Below, piece by piece: positions 38,727 through 47,218 of a stretch of DNA of 64,000 nucleotides. Position numbers and translations under genes: made by a program. Position 1 is the first letter of the stretch; each line of letters opens with the position of its first letter. The DNA lies in the NCBI RefSeq assembly GCF_004801305.1, contig NZ_SSOD01000007.1, forward strand, positions 62,001 through 126,000. The letters are read 5' to 3'. Origin of the DNA: Pseudothauera rhizosphaerae (GTDB lineage: Bacteria > Pseudomonadota > Gammaproteobacteria > Burkholderiales > Rhodocyclaceae). The notes under the pieces are model-generated. The model was not told the DNA's origin, did not search any database, and saw only the letters and a program-made list of their open reading frames with translations.

Positions 38727-39172
38727 GCCACCCCGTTTTCCGCAAGGCCCGAGCGGGACGGCGCTGGGACGAGGTCGAGGTGCTGGACTACAAGCCGGAA
38801 GGCAGCGCGCCATTCCTCGGCATCAGCCGCCAGTTGCTGTTCCGCACCGAAGCGCTGGGCTGCGAGCTGCGCTACTTCGAGATCGGCCCGGGCGGGCATT
38901 CCACGCTGGAGCGCCACGAGCACGAGCACGCGGTGCTGATCCTCTCCGGCGGCGGCGCCTGCCTGGTGGGCAATGAAGTGCGCGCGGTGGGCACGCACGA
39001 CCTGGTGCACATCCCGGCCCTGAGCTGGCACCAGTTCCGCGCCAGCGAGGGCGGCCACCTGGGCTTCCTGTGCATGGTCAACGTGGACCGGGACCGCCCC
39101 CGGCTGCCCGGGCCCGAGGACCTCGCCGAACTGCGGCGCGATCCGAAGGTGGCGGCCTTCATCCGCCCCTGA
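38723..39172 (+). CDS. Cupin protein, candidate methylthioxylulose-5-phosphate methylsulfurylase
   Basis: 149 residues with one cupin barrel. Motif 1 is HEHEH followed by Gly-rich turns (about residues 73-88), giving His ligands for a metal; motif 2 is DLVHIPALSWHQF. The ATG overlaps the stop of the RuBisCO-like gene, indicating stoichiometric co-expression. In the methylthioadenosine-isoprenoid shunt of Rhodospirillum rubrum a cupin converts 1-methylthioxylulose-5-phosphate to deoxyxylulose-5-phosphate. Assignment to that step is by context; the cupin fold alone is not specific. Confidence 0.72.
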   Translation: MSHPVFRKARAGRRWDEVEVLDYKPEGSAPFLGISRQLLFRTEALGCELRYFEIGPGGHSTLERHEHEHAVLILSGGGACLVGNEVRAVGTHDLVHIPALSWHQFRASEGGHLGFLCMVNVDRDRPRLPGPEDLAELRRDPKVAAFIRP

Positions 39173-39180
39173 ACCGCCGT

Positions 39181-40116
39181 TCAGCGCGGCAACGCGCCGC
39201 CGGACGCCCGCTCCCACGGCGGCAGCGGCTGGAAGCGCCGCATCAGCGCATCGAGGAACACCCTCACCTTGGGCACCCGCACCCGGCTCGGCGTGTAGCA
39301 GGCGTAGAGTTCCCGCCCGTAAACGATGTCCGGCTCATGGCCGTCGAGCACGGTGAGCAGGCTGCCGGCGGCCAGTTCGCGATGGCACAGGTAGGTGGAC
39401 AGGATGGCGATGCCGTGGCCGGCCAGCGCCGCGTCCAGCATGCAGTCGGCGTTGTTGAAATGGATGCGGCTGCGTACCGGCACCAGGGTCTTGGTGCCGC
39501 GCTCGTCCACCAGCGTCCAGGTCTTGCCGTCGCCCAGCACGTAGCTCAGACACTGGTGCTGCAGCAGGTCCTGGGGCGTGCGCGGAACGCCGTGGCGGGC
39601 GAGGTAGGCGGGCGCGGCGCAGATCACCCGGCGCAGGCTCACGATGCGGCGCGCCACCGCATCTTCGGGCGGCAGCCGCGTCATGCGCAGGGCGAGGTCG
39701 ATGTTGTCGCCCACCAGGTCCACGATGTGGTCGGTGAGGATCAGCTCGATCTCCAACTCGGGATGGACGGCGGTGATCTCCGGCAGCAGCGGCGCCACCC
39801 AGTGCCGGCCGAAGCTCACCGTGGCACTCACGCGCAGCGTGCCGCGGGGCGCGTCGCCCAGGTTGCGCACCGCGGTCTCCGTGCTTTCCACCGCCTCCAG
39901 CGCCCGCAGCGCGTGCTGGTGGAAGACCGCACCCGCCGGGGTCAGCGCCAGGCGGCGGGTGGAGCGTTCGAACAGCCGCACGTCCAGGCGGCGCTCCAGC
40001 TCGGCGATCTGCTTGCTGACCTGGGCACGCGTGCAGCCCAGCGCGCGCGCCGCGGCGGCCATGCTGCCGCCTTCGACCACGCGGATGAAGCCCTCCCAGG
40101 CGGGCAGCCAGTTCAT
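39181..40116 (-). CDS. LysR-family transcriptional regulator
   Basis: 311 residues. The N-terminal winged helix contains VEGGSMAAAARALGCTRAQVSKQIAELERRL, and the C-terminal periplasmic-binding-like domain (about 90-295) should bind the inducer. The start at 40116 is set by homology; the frame extends 41 codons upstream. It is divergent from an MFS transporter and thioesterase, which are its likely targets, and its end lies nine bases from the cupin stop. Confidence 0.9.
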   Translation of the reverse strand: MNWLPAWEGFIRVVEGGSMAAAARALGCTRAQVSKQIAELERRLDVRLFERSTRRLALTPAGAVFHQHALRALEAVESTETAVRNLGDAPRGTLRVSATVSFGRHWVAPLLPEITAVHPELEIELILTDHIVDLVGDNIDLALRMTRLPPEDAVARRIVSLRRVICAAPAYLARHGVPRTPQDLLQHQCLSYVLGDGKTWTLVDERGTKTLVPVRSRIHFNNADCMLDAALAGHGIAILSTYLCHRELAAGSLLTVLDGHEPDIVYGRELYACYTPSRVRVPKVRVFLDALMRRFQPLPPWERASGGALPR

Positions 40117-40289
40117 CGCGCATCCCCCGGGCCCGCGGGGCGATTCGTATGGGACATTTGTCAATGATCCGTTGACATAACGGATCGGATTATGGGCTTT
40201 TTCGTGTCCGATCCGGAACCTATCCTCACGCCATCGCACCGCCCGTCCGCCGGTGCGTGCCCTTCCCTGCCACTTTCCAGACCCTCCCC

Positions 40290-41504
40290 ATGTTCCGTTC
40301 CCTGCGCCAGCCCGAGGCGCTGTTCGTCACGCTGGCCGCCGCCGGCATCCTCGCCATCACCATGGGCGCGCGCCAGTCCCTCGGCCTCTTCGTCAGCCCG
40401 ATCAACACCGCCACCGGCCTCGGCATCGCTTCCATCAGCCTGGCCCTGGCGGTGGCCCAGTTCACCTGGGGCGCGATCCAGCCCATCGCCGGCGCCGCGG
40501 CCGACCGCTGGGGGCCGCGGGCGGTGCTGGTCGCCGGCATCCTGCTGCTGGCGGTGGGCAGCGCCATCACGCCCTTCATGGACTCCACCTGGGGCCTGGT
40601 CTTCTCGCTGGGGCTGCTGTCGGCCATCGGCTCGGGCGCGGGCAGCTTCTCGGTGCTGATCGGCGCCGCCGCCCAGCGCCTGCCGGCCGAGGCGCGCGGC
40701 ACGGCGTCCGGGGTGATCAACGCCGGCGGCTCTTTTGGCCAGTTCGTCTTCGCCCCGCTGCTGCAGAAGCTGATCCAGGTCTTCGGCTGGATGGGCGCGC
40801 TGTGGTCGCTGGCGGTGCTGACGCTGGCGGCCCTGCCGCTGATCGGCAGGGTGGCGAAACCGAGTCTTGCGCCGCTGCACCACCACGAGGAAGACACCGG
40901 GGTGATGCGTGCGATCGGCAACGCCCTCAAGGACCGCAGCTATCTGCTGCTGCACGCCGGCTTCTTCACCTGCGGCTTCCACATCGCCTTCCTGGTCACC
41001 CACCTGCCCGGCGAGGTGGACCTGTGCGGTCTGCCGCCCACGGTGGCGAGCTGGTCGCTGGCCATCATCGGGCTGGCCAACATCTTCGGCAGCCTGTACG
41101 CCGGCGCCTGCGTGGCGCGCTACCGCAGCCGCAACGTGCTGGCGATCATGTACGGCTCGCGCGCGGTGCTGGTGGCGCTCTACCTGATGCTGCCCAAGAC
41201 CGAATGGACCTTCTACCTCTTCGCCGCGGGGCTGGGCTTCACCTGGCTCGCCACGGTGCCGCCCACCGCGGCCCTGGTGGGCAAGCTCTTCGGCATCCGC
41301 TATCTCGCCACCCTGTTCGGGCTCACGCTGCTCTCCCACCAGATCGGCGGCTTCCTCGGCGCCTGGCTGGGCGGCGTCAGCATCACCCTGAGCGGCGACT
41401 ACACGTGGATGTGGTATGCGGACATCGCGCTGGCCGCGGCCGCCGCGCTGGTGAACCTGCCCATCCGCGAAGCGCCGGTGGTGCGCGCCACCGCGCCGGC
41501 CTGA
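40290..41504 (+). CDS. MFS transporter, monocarboxylate-like
   Basis: 404 residues with 12 hydrophobic segments. The loop 2-3 signature GAAADRWGPRAVLVAG and the GVINAGGSFGQFVFAPL segment in helix 5 fit the monocarboxylate/oxalate-formate-like branch. A His-rich loop (LHHHEED) lies between the two halves. Together with a LysR regulator and a PaaI-like thioesterase it may handle an organic acid. The 173 bases to the LysR gene hold the divergent promoters; a TTGACATAACGG element near 40172 may be part of one. Confidence 0.85.
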   Translation: MFRSLRQPEALFVTLAAAGILAITMGARQSLGLFVSPINTATGLGIASISLALAVAQFTWGAIQPIAGAAADRWGPRAVLVAGILLLAVGSAITPFMDSTWGLVFSLGLLSAIGSGAGSFSVLIGAAAQRLPAEARGTASGVINAGGSFGQFVFAPLLQKLIQVFGWMGALWSLAVLTLAALPLIGRVAKPSLAPLHHHEEDTGVMRAIGNALKDRSYLLLHAGFFTCGFHIAFLVTHLPGEVDLCGLPPTVASWSLAIIGLANIFGSLYAGACVARYRSRNVLAIMYGSRAVLVALYLMLPKTEWTFYLFAAGLGFTWLATVPPTAALVGKLFGIRYLATLFGLTLLSHQIGGFLGAWLGGVSITLSGDYTWMWYADIALAAAAALVNLPIREAPVVRATAPA

Positions 41505-41540
41505 CCCGATCTGCCACAACGACAACGAGGAGACCACCCC

Positions 41541-41975
41541 ATGAGCACGCTGCGCCCCGACATCCACGCCGAACTGCTGAACGAACGCGGCAACGAGTAC
41601 CTGCCCGGCTACCTGGGCATCGAACTGCTGACCCTGGCCGAACGCACGCTGACCAGCCGCATGCCGGTGAAGAAGCTGCACGTGGCGCCCAACGACTTCC
41701 TGCACGCGGCCAGCATCGTCGCCCTGGCCGACACCACCTGCGGCTACGCCGCCATGGCCCACCTGCCGGAAGGGGCGGAATCCTTCACCACCATCGAGCT
41801 GAAGAGCAACCACCTGGGCACGGTGCGGGAAGGCGGCAGCGTCTCCTGCATCGCCACTGCCCAGCACCTGGGGCGCACGACCCAGGTGTGGGACGCGGTG
41901 GTCAGCGACGCCGCCAGCGGGCGCACCATCGCGCTGTTCCGCTGCACGCAGATGATCCTGTGGCCGAAGGGCTGA
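41541..41975 (+). CDS. PaaI-like hotdog-fold thioesterase
   Basis: 144 residues of the hotdog fold. The segment NDFLHAASIVALADTTCGYAA is the central helix of PaaI/YdiI-type acyl-CoA thioesterases (consensus HGG replaced by HAA), followed by SFTTIELKSNHLG. It hydrolyses an unidentified acyl-CoA. It follows the MFS gene by 36 bases with an AACGAGGAGA ribosome-binding region, so is probably co-transcribed. It ends one base before the convergent nadA stop. Confidence 0.82.
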   Translation: MSTLRPDIHAELLNERGNEYLPGYLGIELLTLAERTLTSRMPVKKLHVAPNDFLHAASIVALADTTCGYAAMAHLPEGAESFTTIELKSNHLGTVREGGSVSCIATAQHLGRTTQVWDAVVSDAASGRTIALFRCTQMILWPKG

Positions 41976-41976
41976 T

Positions 41977-43077
41977 TCAGGAAACCGCCAGCATCCGGTC
42001 CAGCGCCACCTTGGCCAGTTCCGCCTCGTGGGGCGGCACGCGGATGGCGTTGACCACCTTGCCGTCGGCGAGGTTTTCCAGCGCCCAGGCCAGGTGCTGC
42101 GGGTCGATGCGCTGCATGGTGGAGCACATGCACACCGTGGGCGCCATGAACTGCACGATCTTGCCCTGGGGCTTCATCTCCTCCGCCAGGCGGTTCACCA
42201 GGTTCAGCTCGGTGCCCACCAGCCAGCGCGTGTTGGGCGGCGCGGCGGTGATGGTCTTGAGGATGTACTCGGTGGAACCCACGTAGTCCGAGTTGATGCA
42301 CACGTCCAGGTTGCTTTCCGGGTGGGAGATCACCAAGCCGTCCGGATGCTGCATGCGCCAGCGGCGGATGTGGCTTTCCTGGAACATCTGGTGCACCGAA
42401 CAGTGGCCCTTCCACAGCAGGATCCTGGCGTTGCGGATCTGCTCCGGGGTGAGGCCGCCGTACTCCAGGTCCGGGTCCCACACCACCATCTTGTCCAGCG
42501 GGATGCCCTTCTTGTAGCCGGTCCAGCGGCCCAGATGCTGGTCCGGGAAGAACAGCACCTTCTCGCGCTGGGCGAAGGCCCAGTCCAGGATCACGGGCGC
42601 GTTGGTCGACGTACAGACGATGCCGCCGTGCTCGCCGCAGAAGGCCTTCAGGTCGGCCGCGGAATTGATGTAGGTGACCGGGGTGATCAACTCGTCGGGC
42701 TTGCCCAGCACCTCGGTGAGTTCGCGCCAGCAGCGCTCCACCTTGGCGAGGTTGGCCATGTCGGCCATGGAACAGCCGGCCGCCAGATCGGGCAGGATCA
42801 CGGTCTGCTCGGGCCGCGACAGGATGTCGGCCACCTCGGCCATGAAATGCACGCCGCAGAACACGATGAACTCCGCATCGGTCTGGGAGGCCAGGCGCGC
42901 GAGCTTGAGGGAGTCGCCGGTGAGGTCGGCGTGCTGGTACACGTCGGCGCGCTGGTAATGGTGGCACAGCAGCACGGCCCGGCTGCCCAGGCGCGCGCGG
43001 GCGGCGCGGATGCGCTCCTGCGCCTGGTCGTCGGCCAGGGCGTTGAAGCGGTCGAAGGCGATGGTGGCGACTTGCAT
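41977..43077 (-). CDS. nadA: Quinolinate synthase
   Basis: De novo NAD synthesis: condenses iminoaspartate with dihydroxyacetone phosphate to quinolinate, using an oxygen-sensitive [4Fe-4S] cluster. 366 residues with LCHHYQRADVYQHADLTGDS, FCGVHFMAEVA, the AGCSMADM segment and the late MCSTMQRIDP; cysteines in these and in FCGEHGGIVC provide cluster ligands. The ATG at 43077 is supported by homology. nadB and nadC are not in this window. Confidence 0.96.
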   Translation of the reverse strand: MQVATIAFDRFNALADDQAQERIRAARARLGSRAVLLCHHYQRADVYQHADLTGDSLKLARLASQTDAEFIVFCGVHFMAEVADILSRPEQTVILPDLAAGCSMADMANLAKVERCWRELTEVLGKPDELITPVTYINSAADLKAFCGEHGGIVCTSTNAPVILDWAFAQREKVLFFPDQHLGRWTGYKKGIPLDKMVVWDPDLEYGGLTPEQIRNARILLWKGHCSVHQMFQESHIRRWRMQHPDGLVISHPESNLDVCINSDYVGSTEYILKTITAAPPNTRWLVGTELNLVNRLAEEMKPQGKIVQFMAPTVCMCSTMQRIDPQHLAWALENLADGKVVNAIRVPPHEAELAKVALDRMLAVS

Positions 43078-43117
43078 GGGACTCGAACTCGTTGGGGGAC
43101 GGGTTGGACAGCGGGCT

Positions 43118-43570
43118 TCAGCCCTGGTGCCACGGCAGGCCGGCATGGCGCCAGCCGCCCACCTTGCCGCGCTGGCCGTTGGCATCCTTGTCGCCCTCGA
43201 AACCTTCGAGGACGTTGTAGCAGTTGTTGTAGCCCGCGCCGCTGGCCGCACGCGCGGCGGCATCGGAACGGATGCCGGAACGGCAGACGAACAGCACCAG
43301 CGCCTCCGGGTCCACCTGCTGGCGGAGCTGGGTGAGGAAATTCGGGTTGGGCTGGGCGCCCGGCCAGGTGTTCCACTCAATCTCGACCGCGCCGGGGATG
43401 TGGCCCACCCAGTCCCACTCGGCCCGGGTGCGCACGTCCACCAGCTTGGCGCCGGGCGCGGCCTGCCAGACCTGCCAGGCTTCCTGCGGGGTCAGCGCCC
43501 CCTGATAGGGCAGTTTGCGGTCTTGCGCACGTTGCTGGGCGAGCCCGAGCAGGTCGGATAGGGTTCCCAT
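43118..43570 (-). CDS. Rhodanese-like sulfurtransferase
   Basis: 150-residue single rhodanese domain. The catalytic loop is FVCRSGIRS with the active Cys, preceded by LVDVRTRAEWDWVGHIPGA. It likely carries a persulfide. The gene lies 40 bases upstream of nadA on the same strand, so it may be co-transcribed and could serve sulfur supply for the NadA iron-sulfur cluster; that is inference. Confidence 0.88.
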   Translation of the reverse strand: MGTLSDLLGLAQQRAQDRKLPYQGALTPQEAWQVWQAAPGAKLVDVRTRAEWDWVGHIPGAVEIEWNTWPGAQPNPNFLTQLRQQVDPEALVLFVCRSGIRSDAAARAASGAGYNNCYNVLEGFEGDKDANGQRGKVGGWRHAGLPWHQG

Positions 43571-43635
43571 GGCGACGGTCCGGCTAGAATTCGATCTGGA
43601 ACGCGGAAGTATACCCCCGCCCACCGGAACACGAC

Positions 43636-44802
43636 ATGTCGCGCAGCCCTCCCCGCCTCGCCCCTTCCACCGCCCAGGCGCGCGCTGCAGCCATGCAGCG
43701 TGTCGCCCTGATCGCCATCCTGACCAACACCGTCCTCACCGTCGGCCAGATCGTCGTCGGCCTGTTCGCCAACGCCTTCAGCCTGGTCGCCGACGCCACC
43801 CACACCCTGTCCGACCTGATCACCGACATCATGGTGCTGGCCGCTGCGCGCGGCGGCGCGGAACCGGCTGACAAGAACCATCCCTACGGCCACGGGCGCA
43901 TCGAGACCGCCGCCTCGCTCGCCCTCGGCCTCATCCTCGCGGGGGTCGGGCTGGGCTTTCTGTGGAGTTCCGGCATCCGCCTGCAGAATATCGGTGCGCT
44001 ACCCGAACTGCATGGAGCGGCGCTGGCCATGGCGCTATTCACGCTGGCCGCCAAGGAGGTGCTGTTCCGCTTCACGCTGCGCGCGGCCCGCCGCCTGCGT
44101 GCGCCGGTGCTGGAAGCCAATGCCTGGCATGCGCGCTCGGACGCGGCCTCCTCGCTGGTGGTCGCGGCCGGCATCGGCGGCAGCCTGGCGGGCTACCCCT
44201 TCCTGGAACCGCTGGCCGCCGCCGTGGTGGGCTTTCTGATCCTGCACATGGGCGCGCGCCTGGCCTGGCGGGCGATCCGCGAACTGATCGACACCGGTCT
44301 GCCCGAGGAGGAGCTCGCCCGCCTGCGCGCCACCATCGAACAGACCCCCGGCGTGGCCGGCCTGCACGACCTGCGCACCCGGCGCATGGCCGACCGCGTG
44401 CTGTGCGACGCCCACGTGCGGGTGGACCCTCGCATCACGGTGTCCGAGGGACACCACATCTCGGACGCGGTGTATTTCCGCGTGCGCGCCGCCCACCCCG
44501 AGGTGCAGGAAGTGCTGGTGCACATCGACAGCGAGGACGACGGCGTGCTGCACATCGTCCCCCCTGGCCCGCTGCCGGACCGCGCCGAGGTGCTGAAGCT
44601 GGTGCAGGAGACGCTGGCGCCCGACGCCCCCGCGCCCCAGCGGGTGCAGATCCACTTCCTCGGCGACCGGCTGGAGGTGGAGGTCCTGCTGCCTTCCGTC
44701 GGCGGCGTCGACCCCGATGCACTCAAACGGCGCGTGCAAGCGCTGACCGATGGCAATCCGGCCTATCGCAGCATGTCTTTCTATGTACGCATTGCACCAT
44801 AA
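43636..44802 (+). CDS. Cation diffusion facilitator family transporter
   Basis: 388 residues. Six helices lie in about 20-225, with metal-site motifs [12 protein letters not shown] in helix 2 and HARSDAASS in helix 5, and HPYGHGRIE in the 2-3 loop. The cytoplasmic domain is extended to about 160 residues, with two candidate metal-binding units rather than one. It exports Zn, Fe, Mn or another divalent cation using the proton gradient; the metal is not assignable. Its last ten bases contain the first NtrC-type site of the glnA control region. Confidence 0.9.
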   Translation: MSRSPPRLAPSTAQARAAAMQRVALIAILTNTVLTVGQIVVGLFANAFSLVADATHTLSDLITDIMVLAAARGGAEPADKNHPYGHGRIETAASLALGLILAGVGLGFLWSSGIRLQNIGALPELHGAALAMALFTLAAKEVLFRFTLRAARRLRAPVLEANAWHARSDAASSLVVAAGIGGSLAGYPFLEPLAAAVVGFLILHMGARLAWRAIRELIDTGLPEEELARLRATIEQTPGVAGLHDLRTRRMADRVLCDAHVRVDPRITVSEGHHISDAVYFRVRAAHPEVQEVLVHIDSEDDGVLHIVPPGPLPDRAEVLKLVQETLAPDAPAPQRVQIHFLGDRLEVEVLLPSVGGVDPDALKRRVQALTDGNPAYRSMSFYVRIAP

Positions 44803-44840
44803 CGATGCACGATCATCCGCGAACGCACCGCTTCGGTGCA
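44793..44840 (+). promoter_or_regulatory. Two NtrC binding sites upstream of glnA
   Basis: Site 1, TGCACC-ATAAC-GATGCA (44793-44809), and site 2, CGCACC-GCTTC-GGTGCA (44824-44840), each match 11 of 12 arm bases of the NtrC consensus TGCACC-N5-GGTGCA. Their centres are 31 bases apart, three helical turns, close to the spacing of the E. coli glnA enhancer. Relative to the predicted start at about 44929 they sit near -128 and -97. Site 1 overlaps the end of the CDF gene. Confidence 0.82.
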
Positions 44841-44843
44841 TTC

Positions 44844-44867
44844 GCGGGAACCCCATGTATTTCCCGC
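44844..44867. repeat. Inverted repeat in the glnA control region
   Basis: GCGGGAA and TTCCCGC form a perfect 7-base inverted repeat with a 10-base spacer. It sits between the NtrC sites and the sigma-54 promoter, and may be a weak terminator of the CDF gene or a looping or protein site. Confidence 0.4.
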
Positions 44868-44902
44868 CCTTGTGGCACAATGTTGCACGTCCCCGGAACG
44901 CA

Positions 44903-44919
44903 TGGCACGGATGCTGCTT
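44903..44919 (+). promoter_or_regulatory. Sigma-54 promoter of glnA
   Basis: TGGCACG-GATG-CTGCTT has the invariant GG (44904-44905) and GC (44916-44917) at the required 10-base separation and matches the consensus TGGCACG-N4-TTGCW except for one base. Transcription should start near 44929, giving a leader of about 170 bases. Confidence 0.8.
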
Positions 44920-44959
44920 ACCTTGCGCCGCAACGGAGTGACCACGGGTCGAGCGCAGG

Positions 44960-45050
44960 CCCGCCTTCATGGCGGGACTGGCGAGGCCAGCGTTTCCGGA
45001 GCCGCAGGCTCCACAAACTTGTGGCGAGGAAGCTCCGGCCCCCAGGCCGG
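44960..45050 (+). other. Array of five stem-loops in the glnA leader
   Basis: Five short perfect stem-loops follow one another: CCCGCC/GGCGGG (44960-44976), CTGGC/GCCAG (44978-44990), GGAGCC/GGCTCC (44998-45012), CCACAA/TTGTGG (45011-45024) and CCGGCC/GGCCGG (45035-45050). They lie between the predicted transcription start and the ribosome-binding site (AGGAG at about 45089). They could form a structured leader RNA, or belong to a small intergenic repeat. No known riboswitch class was recognised. Confidence 0.55.
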
Positions 45051-45098
45051 CGTGACTCACCGTTACCCGAATTTCGCCTCATCTCACCAGGAGTGAAT

Positions 45099-46508
45099 AT
45101 GAACGCTCAAGACGTCATGAAGCTGATCCAGGAAAATGAAGTGCGCTTCATCGACCTGCGCTTTACCGATACCCGTGGCAAGGAACAGCACGTCGGCCTG
45201 CCGGTGTCGGCCTTCGAAGAAGAGCACTTCGAACACGGCCACCCGTTCGACGGTTCGTCCATCTCCGGCTGGAAGGGCATCCAGGCCTCCGACATGATCC
45301 TGATGCCGGAAGCCTCCACCGCCTACATCGACCCGTTCTACGACGAAACCACCCTGGTCCTCACGTGTGACGTCATCGAGCCCTCCGACGGCAAGGGCTA
45401 CGACCGCGACCCGCGCTCCATCGCCAAGCGCGCCGAGGCCTACCTGAAGAGCACCGGCATCGGCGACACCGCCTTCTTCGGCCCGGAACCCGAATTCTTC
45501 ATCTTCGACTCGGTGGAATGGTCGGTGGACATGTCCGGCGTCTACAGCAAGGTCACCTCCGAAGAAGCGGCCTGGTCCACCGCCGACAAGTTCGAAGGCG
45601 GCAACACCGGCCACCGTCCCAAGGTCAAGGGCGGCTACTTCCCGGTTCCCCCGGTGGACAGCCTCAACGACATTCGCGCCGCCATGGTGCTGGCGCTCGA
45701 AGGCGTGGGCATCCCGGTCGAAGTGCACCACCACGAAGTGGCCAACGCCGGCCAGTGCGAAATCGGCACCAAGTTCAACACCCTGACCAAGCGCGCCGAC
45801 TGGACCCAGACCCTGAAGTACATCGTGCACAACGTCGCCCACCAGTACGGCAAGACGGCGACCTTCATGCCCAAGCCCATCGTCGGTGACAACGGCTCCG
45901 GCATGCACGTCCACCAGTCCATCTGGAAGGACGGCCAGAACCTGTTCGCGGGCAACGGCTACGCCGGCCTGTCGGAAACCGCGCTGTACTACATTGGCGG
46001 CATCATCAAGCACGCCAAGGCGCTGAACGCCATCACCAACCCGGCCACCAACTCCTACAAGCGTCTGGTGCCGCACTACGAAGCGCCGATCAAGCTGGCC
46101 TACTCCGCCCGCAACCGCTCGGCCTCGATCCGCATCCCCTACGTCGCCAACCCGAAGGGCCGCCGCATCGAGTCGCGCTTCCCGGACCCGGCCGCCAACC
46201 CGTACCTGGCCTTCGCCGCGCTGCTGATGGCCGGCCTGGACGGCATCCAGAACAAGATCCACCCGGGCGATCCGGCCGACAAGAACCTGTACGACCTGCC
46301 GCCGGAAGAAGACGCGAAGATCCCGACCGTCTGCTTCAGCCTCGACCAGGCGCTGGCCGAACTGGACAAGGACCGCGAGTTCCTGACCCGCGGCGGCGTG
46401 TTCTCCAACGACTTCCTCGATGCCTACATCGAGCTGAAGACCGAGGAAGTCAACCGCGTGCGCGTCACCACCCACCCGGTGGAATTCGACCTGTACTACA
46501 GCCTGTAA
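45099..46508 (+). CDS. glnA: Glutamine synthetase, type I
   Basis: Assimilates ammonia: glutamate + NH3 + ATP to glutamine. 469 residues, the normal GSI-beta length. Signatures are [12 protein letters not shown], the [12 protein letters not shown] metal site, the ATP region [16 protein letters not shown] and [20 protein letters not shown]. The adenylylation Tyr lies in [10 protein letters not shown] (about residue 397), so activity is probably controlled by GlnE. Transcription is predicted from a sigma-54/NtrC promoter, and the regulators ntrB and ntrC lie just downstream. Confidence 0.98.
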   Translation: MNAQDVMKLIQENEVRFIDLRFTDTRGKEQHVGLPVSAFEEEHFEHGHPFDGSSISGWKGIQASDMILMPEASTAYIDPFYDETTLVLTCDVIEPSDGKGYDRDPRSIAKRAEAYLKSTGIGDTAFFGPEPEFFIFDSVEWSVDMSGVYSKVTSEEAAWSTADKFEGGNTGHRPKVKGGYFPVPPVDSLNDIRAAMVLALEGVGIPVEVHHHEVANAGQCEIGTKFNTLTKRADWTQTLKYIVHNVAHQYGKTATFMPKPIVGDNGSGMHVHQSIWKDGQNLFAGNGYAGLSETALYYIGGIIKHAKALNAITNPATNSYKRLVPHYEAPIKLAYSARNRSASIRIPYVANPKGRRIESRFPDPAANPYLAFAALLMAGLDGIQNKIHPGDPADKNLYDLPPEEDAKIPTVCFSLDQALAELDKDREFLTRGGVFSNDFLDAYIELKTEEVNRVRVTTHPVEFDLYYSL

Positions 46509-46532
46509 TCCGCGCATTCGGCTGACCAGGAA

Positions 46533-46559
46533 GGGACGGGCATTGCCCGTCCCTTTTTT
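46533..46559 (+). terminator. Rho-independent terminator of glnA
   Basis: A 9-base stem GGGACGGGC/GCCCGTCCC with an ATT loop followed by six T residues, 24 bases past the glnA stop. Confidence 0.92.
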
Positions 46560-46647
46560 ATGCGGTCTAATTGCCGGGTTCCCGCCGGCGAACTCCGCCG
46601 GCGGCTCCGGGTCCCAGTTCAACCGCTTTTTCCCGATGCAGGTCGCG

Positions 46648-47193
46648 ATGCGCAAACTCCTCCTGTCGCTGCTCACCGTGTTCGCCGCCTCGGCCCACGC
46701 CCAGGTCTACAAGTGCGTGGATGCCGAAGGACGCGTCACCTACACCAACGACCGCACGTCGATGCAGGGCTGCACGGTGCTGAAGCAGGACCTGCCGGTC
46801 TCCTCGGTCCCCGTGCCGGAGCGCACGCCCAGCCCTCAGGCCACGCCCGGCGGTTTCCCCCGCGTTGCCCCCGATACCCAGCGCGAACGCGACGGCACGC
46901 GGCGCGAAATCCTGCAAACGGAACTCGCCAAGGAACAGGAAGCCCTGGCCGAAGCACGCAAGGCCCTGGCCGAGGAAGAGGCGCGGGATACGCCGGAGGA
47001 CCGCAACGCGCCGAAACGCACGACCCGTACGATCACAACCCCTGACGGCGGCAAGAAAACCGTCGTCGACGTAGGGCCGGCCACCATCAACCTGGCCAAG
47101 CGCGAAGCACGCCTGCAGCCCTTCAAGGACAAGGCGGAACTGCACCAGCGCAACGTCGAGGCGATCCAGCGCGAATTGCAGGAACTGAGGTAA
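46648..47193 (+). CDS. DUF4124 domain secreted protein
   Basis: 181 residues. Signal peptide (MRKLLLSLLTVFAASAHA) followed directly by the DUF4124 motif QVYKCVDAEGRVTYTNDRT, with two cysteines, then a long charged helical tail (about 90-181) that may form a coiled coil. Function unknown; such proteins are common next to ntrBC in Azoarcus-like bacteria. The ATG at 46648 is preferred to 46636 because it starts a compact signal peptide. Confidence 0.8.
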   Translation: MRKLLLSLLTVFAASAHAQVYKCVDAEGRVTYTNDRTSMQGCTVLKQDLPVSSVPVPERTPSPQATPGGFPRVAPDTQRERDGTRREILQTELAKEQEALAEARKALAEEEARDTPEDRNAPKRTTRTITTPDGGKKTVVDVGPATINLAKREARLQPFKDKAELHQRNVEAIQRELQELR

Positions 47194-47218
47194 GGGGATA
47201 TCTGGCGCGCCTCTTGCT

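Noticed and set aside
44873..44888. TGTGGCACAATGTTGC as the glnA sigma-54 promoter
   Set aside because: The GG and GC are separated by 9 rather than 10 bases, which normally abolishes sigma-54 activity; the element at 44903 has the correct spacing.
44803..45098. Small protein gene in the glnA upstream gap
   Set aside because: Short frames exist (for example 44836-45096) but lack ribosome-binding sites and homology; the region is explained by regulatory sites and hairpins.
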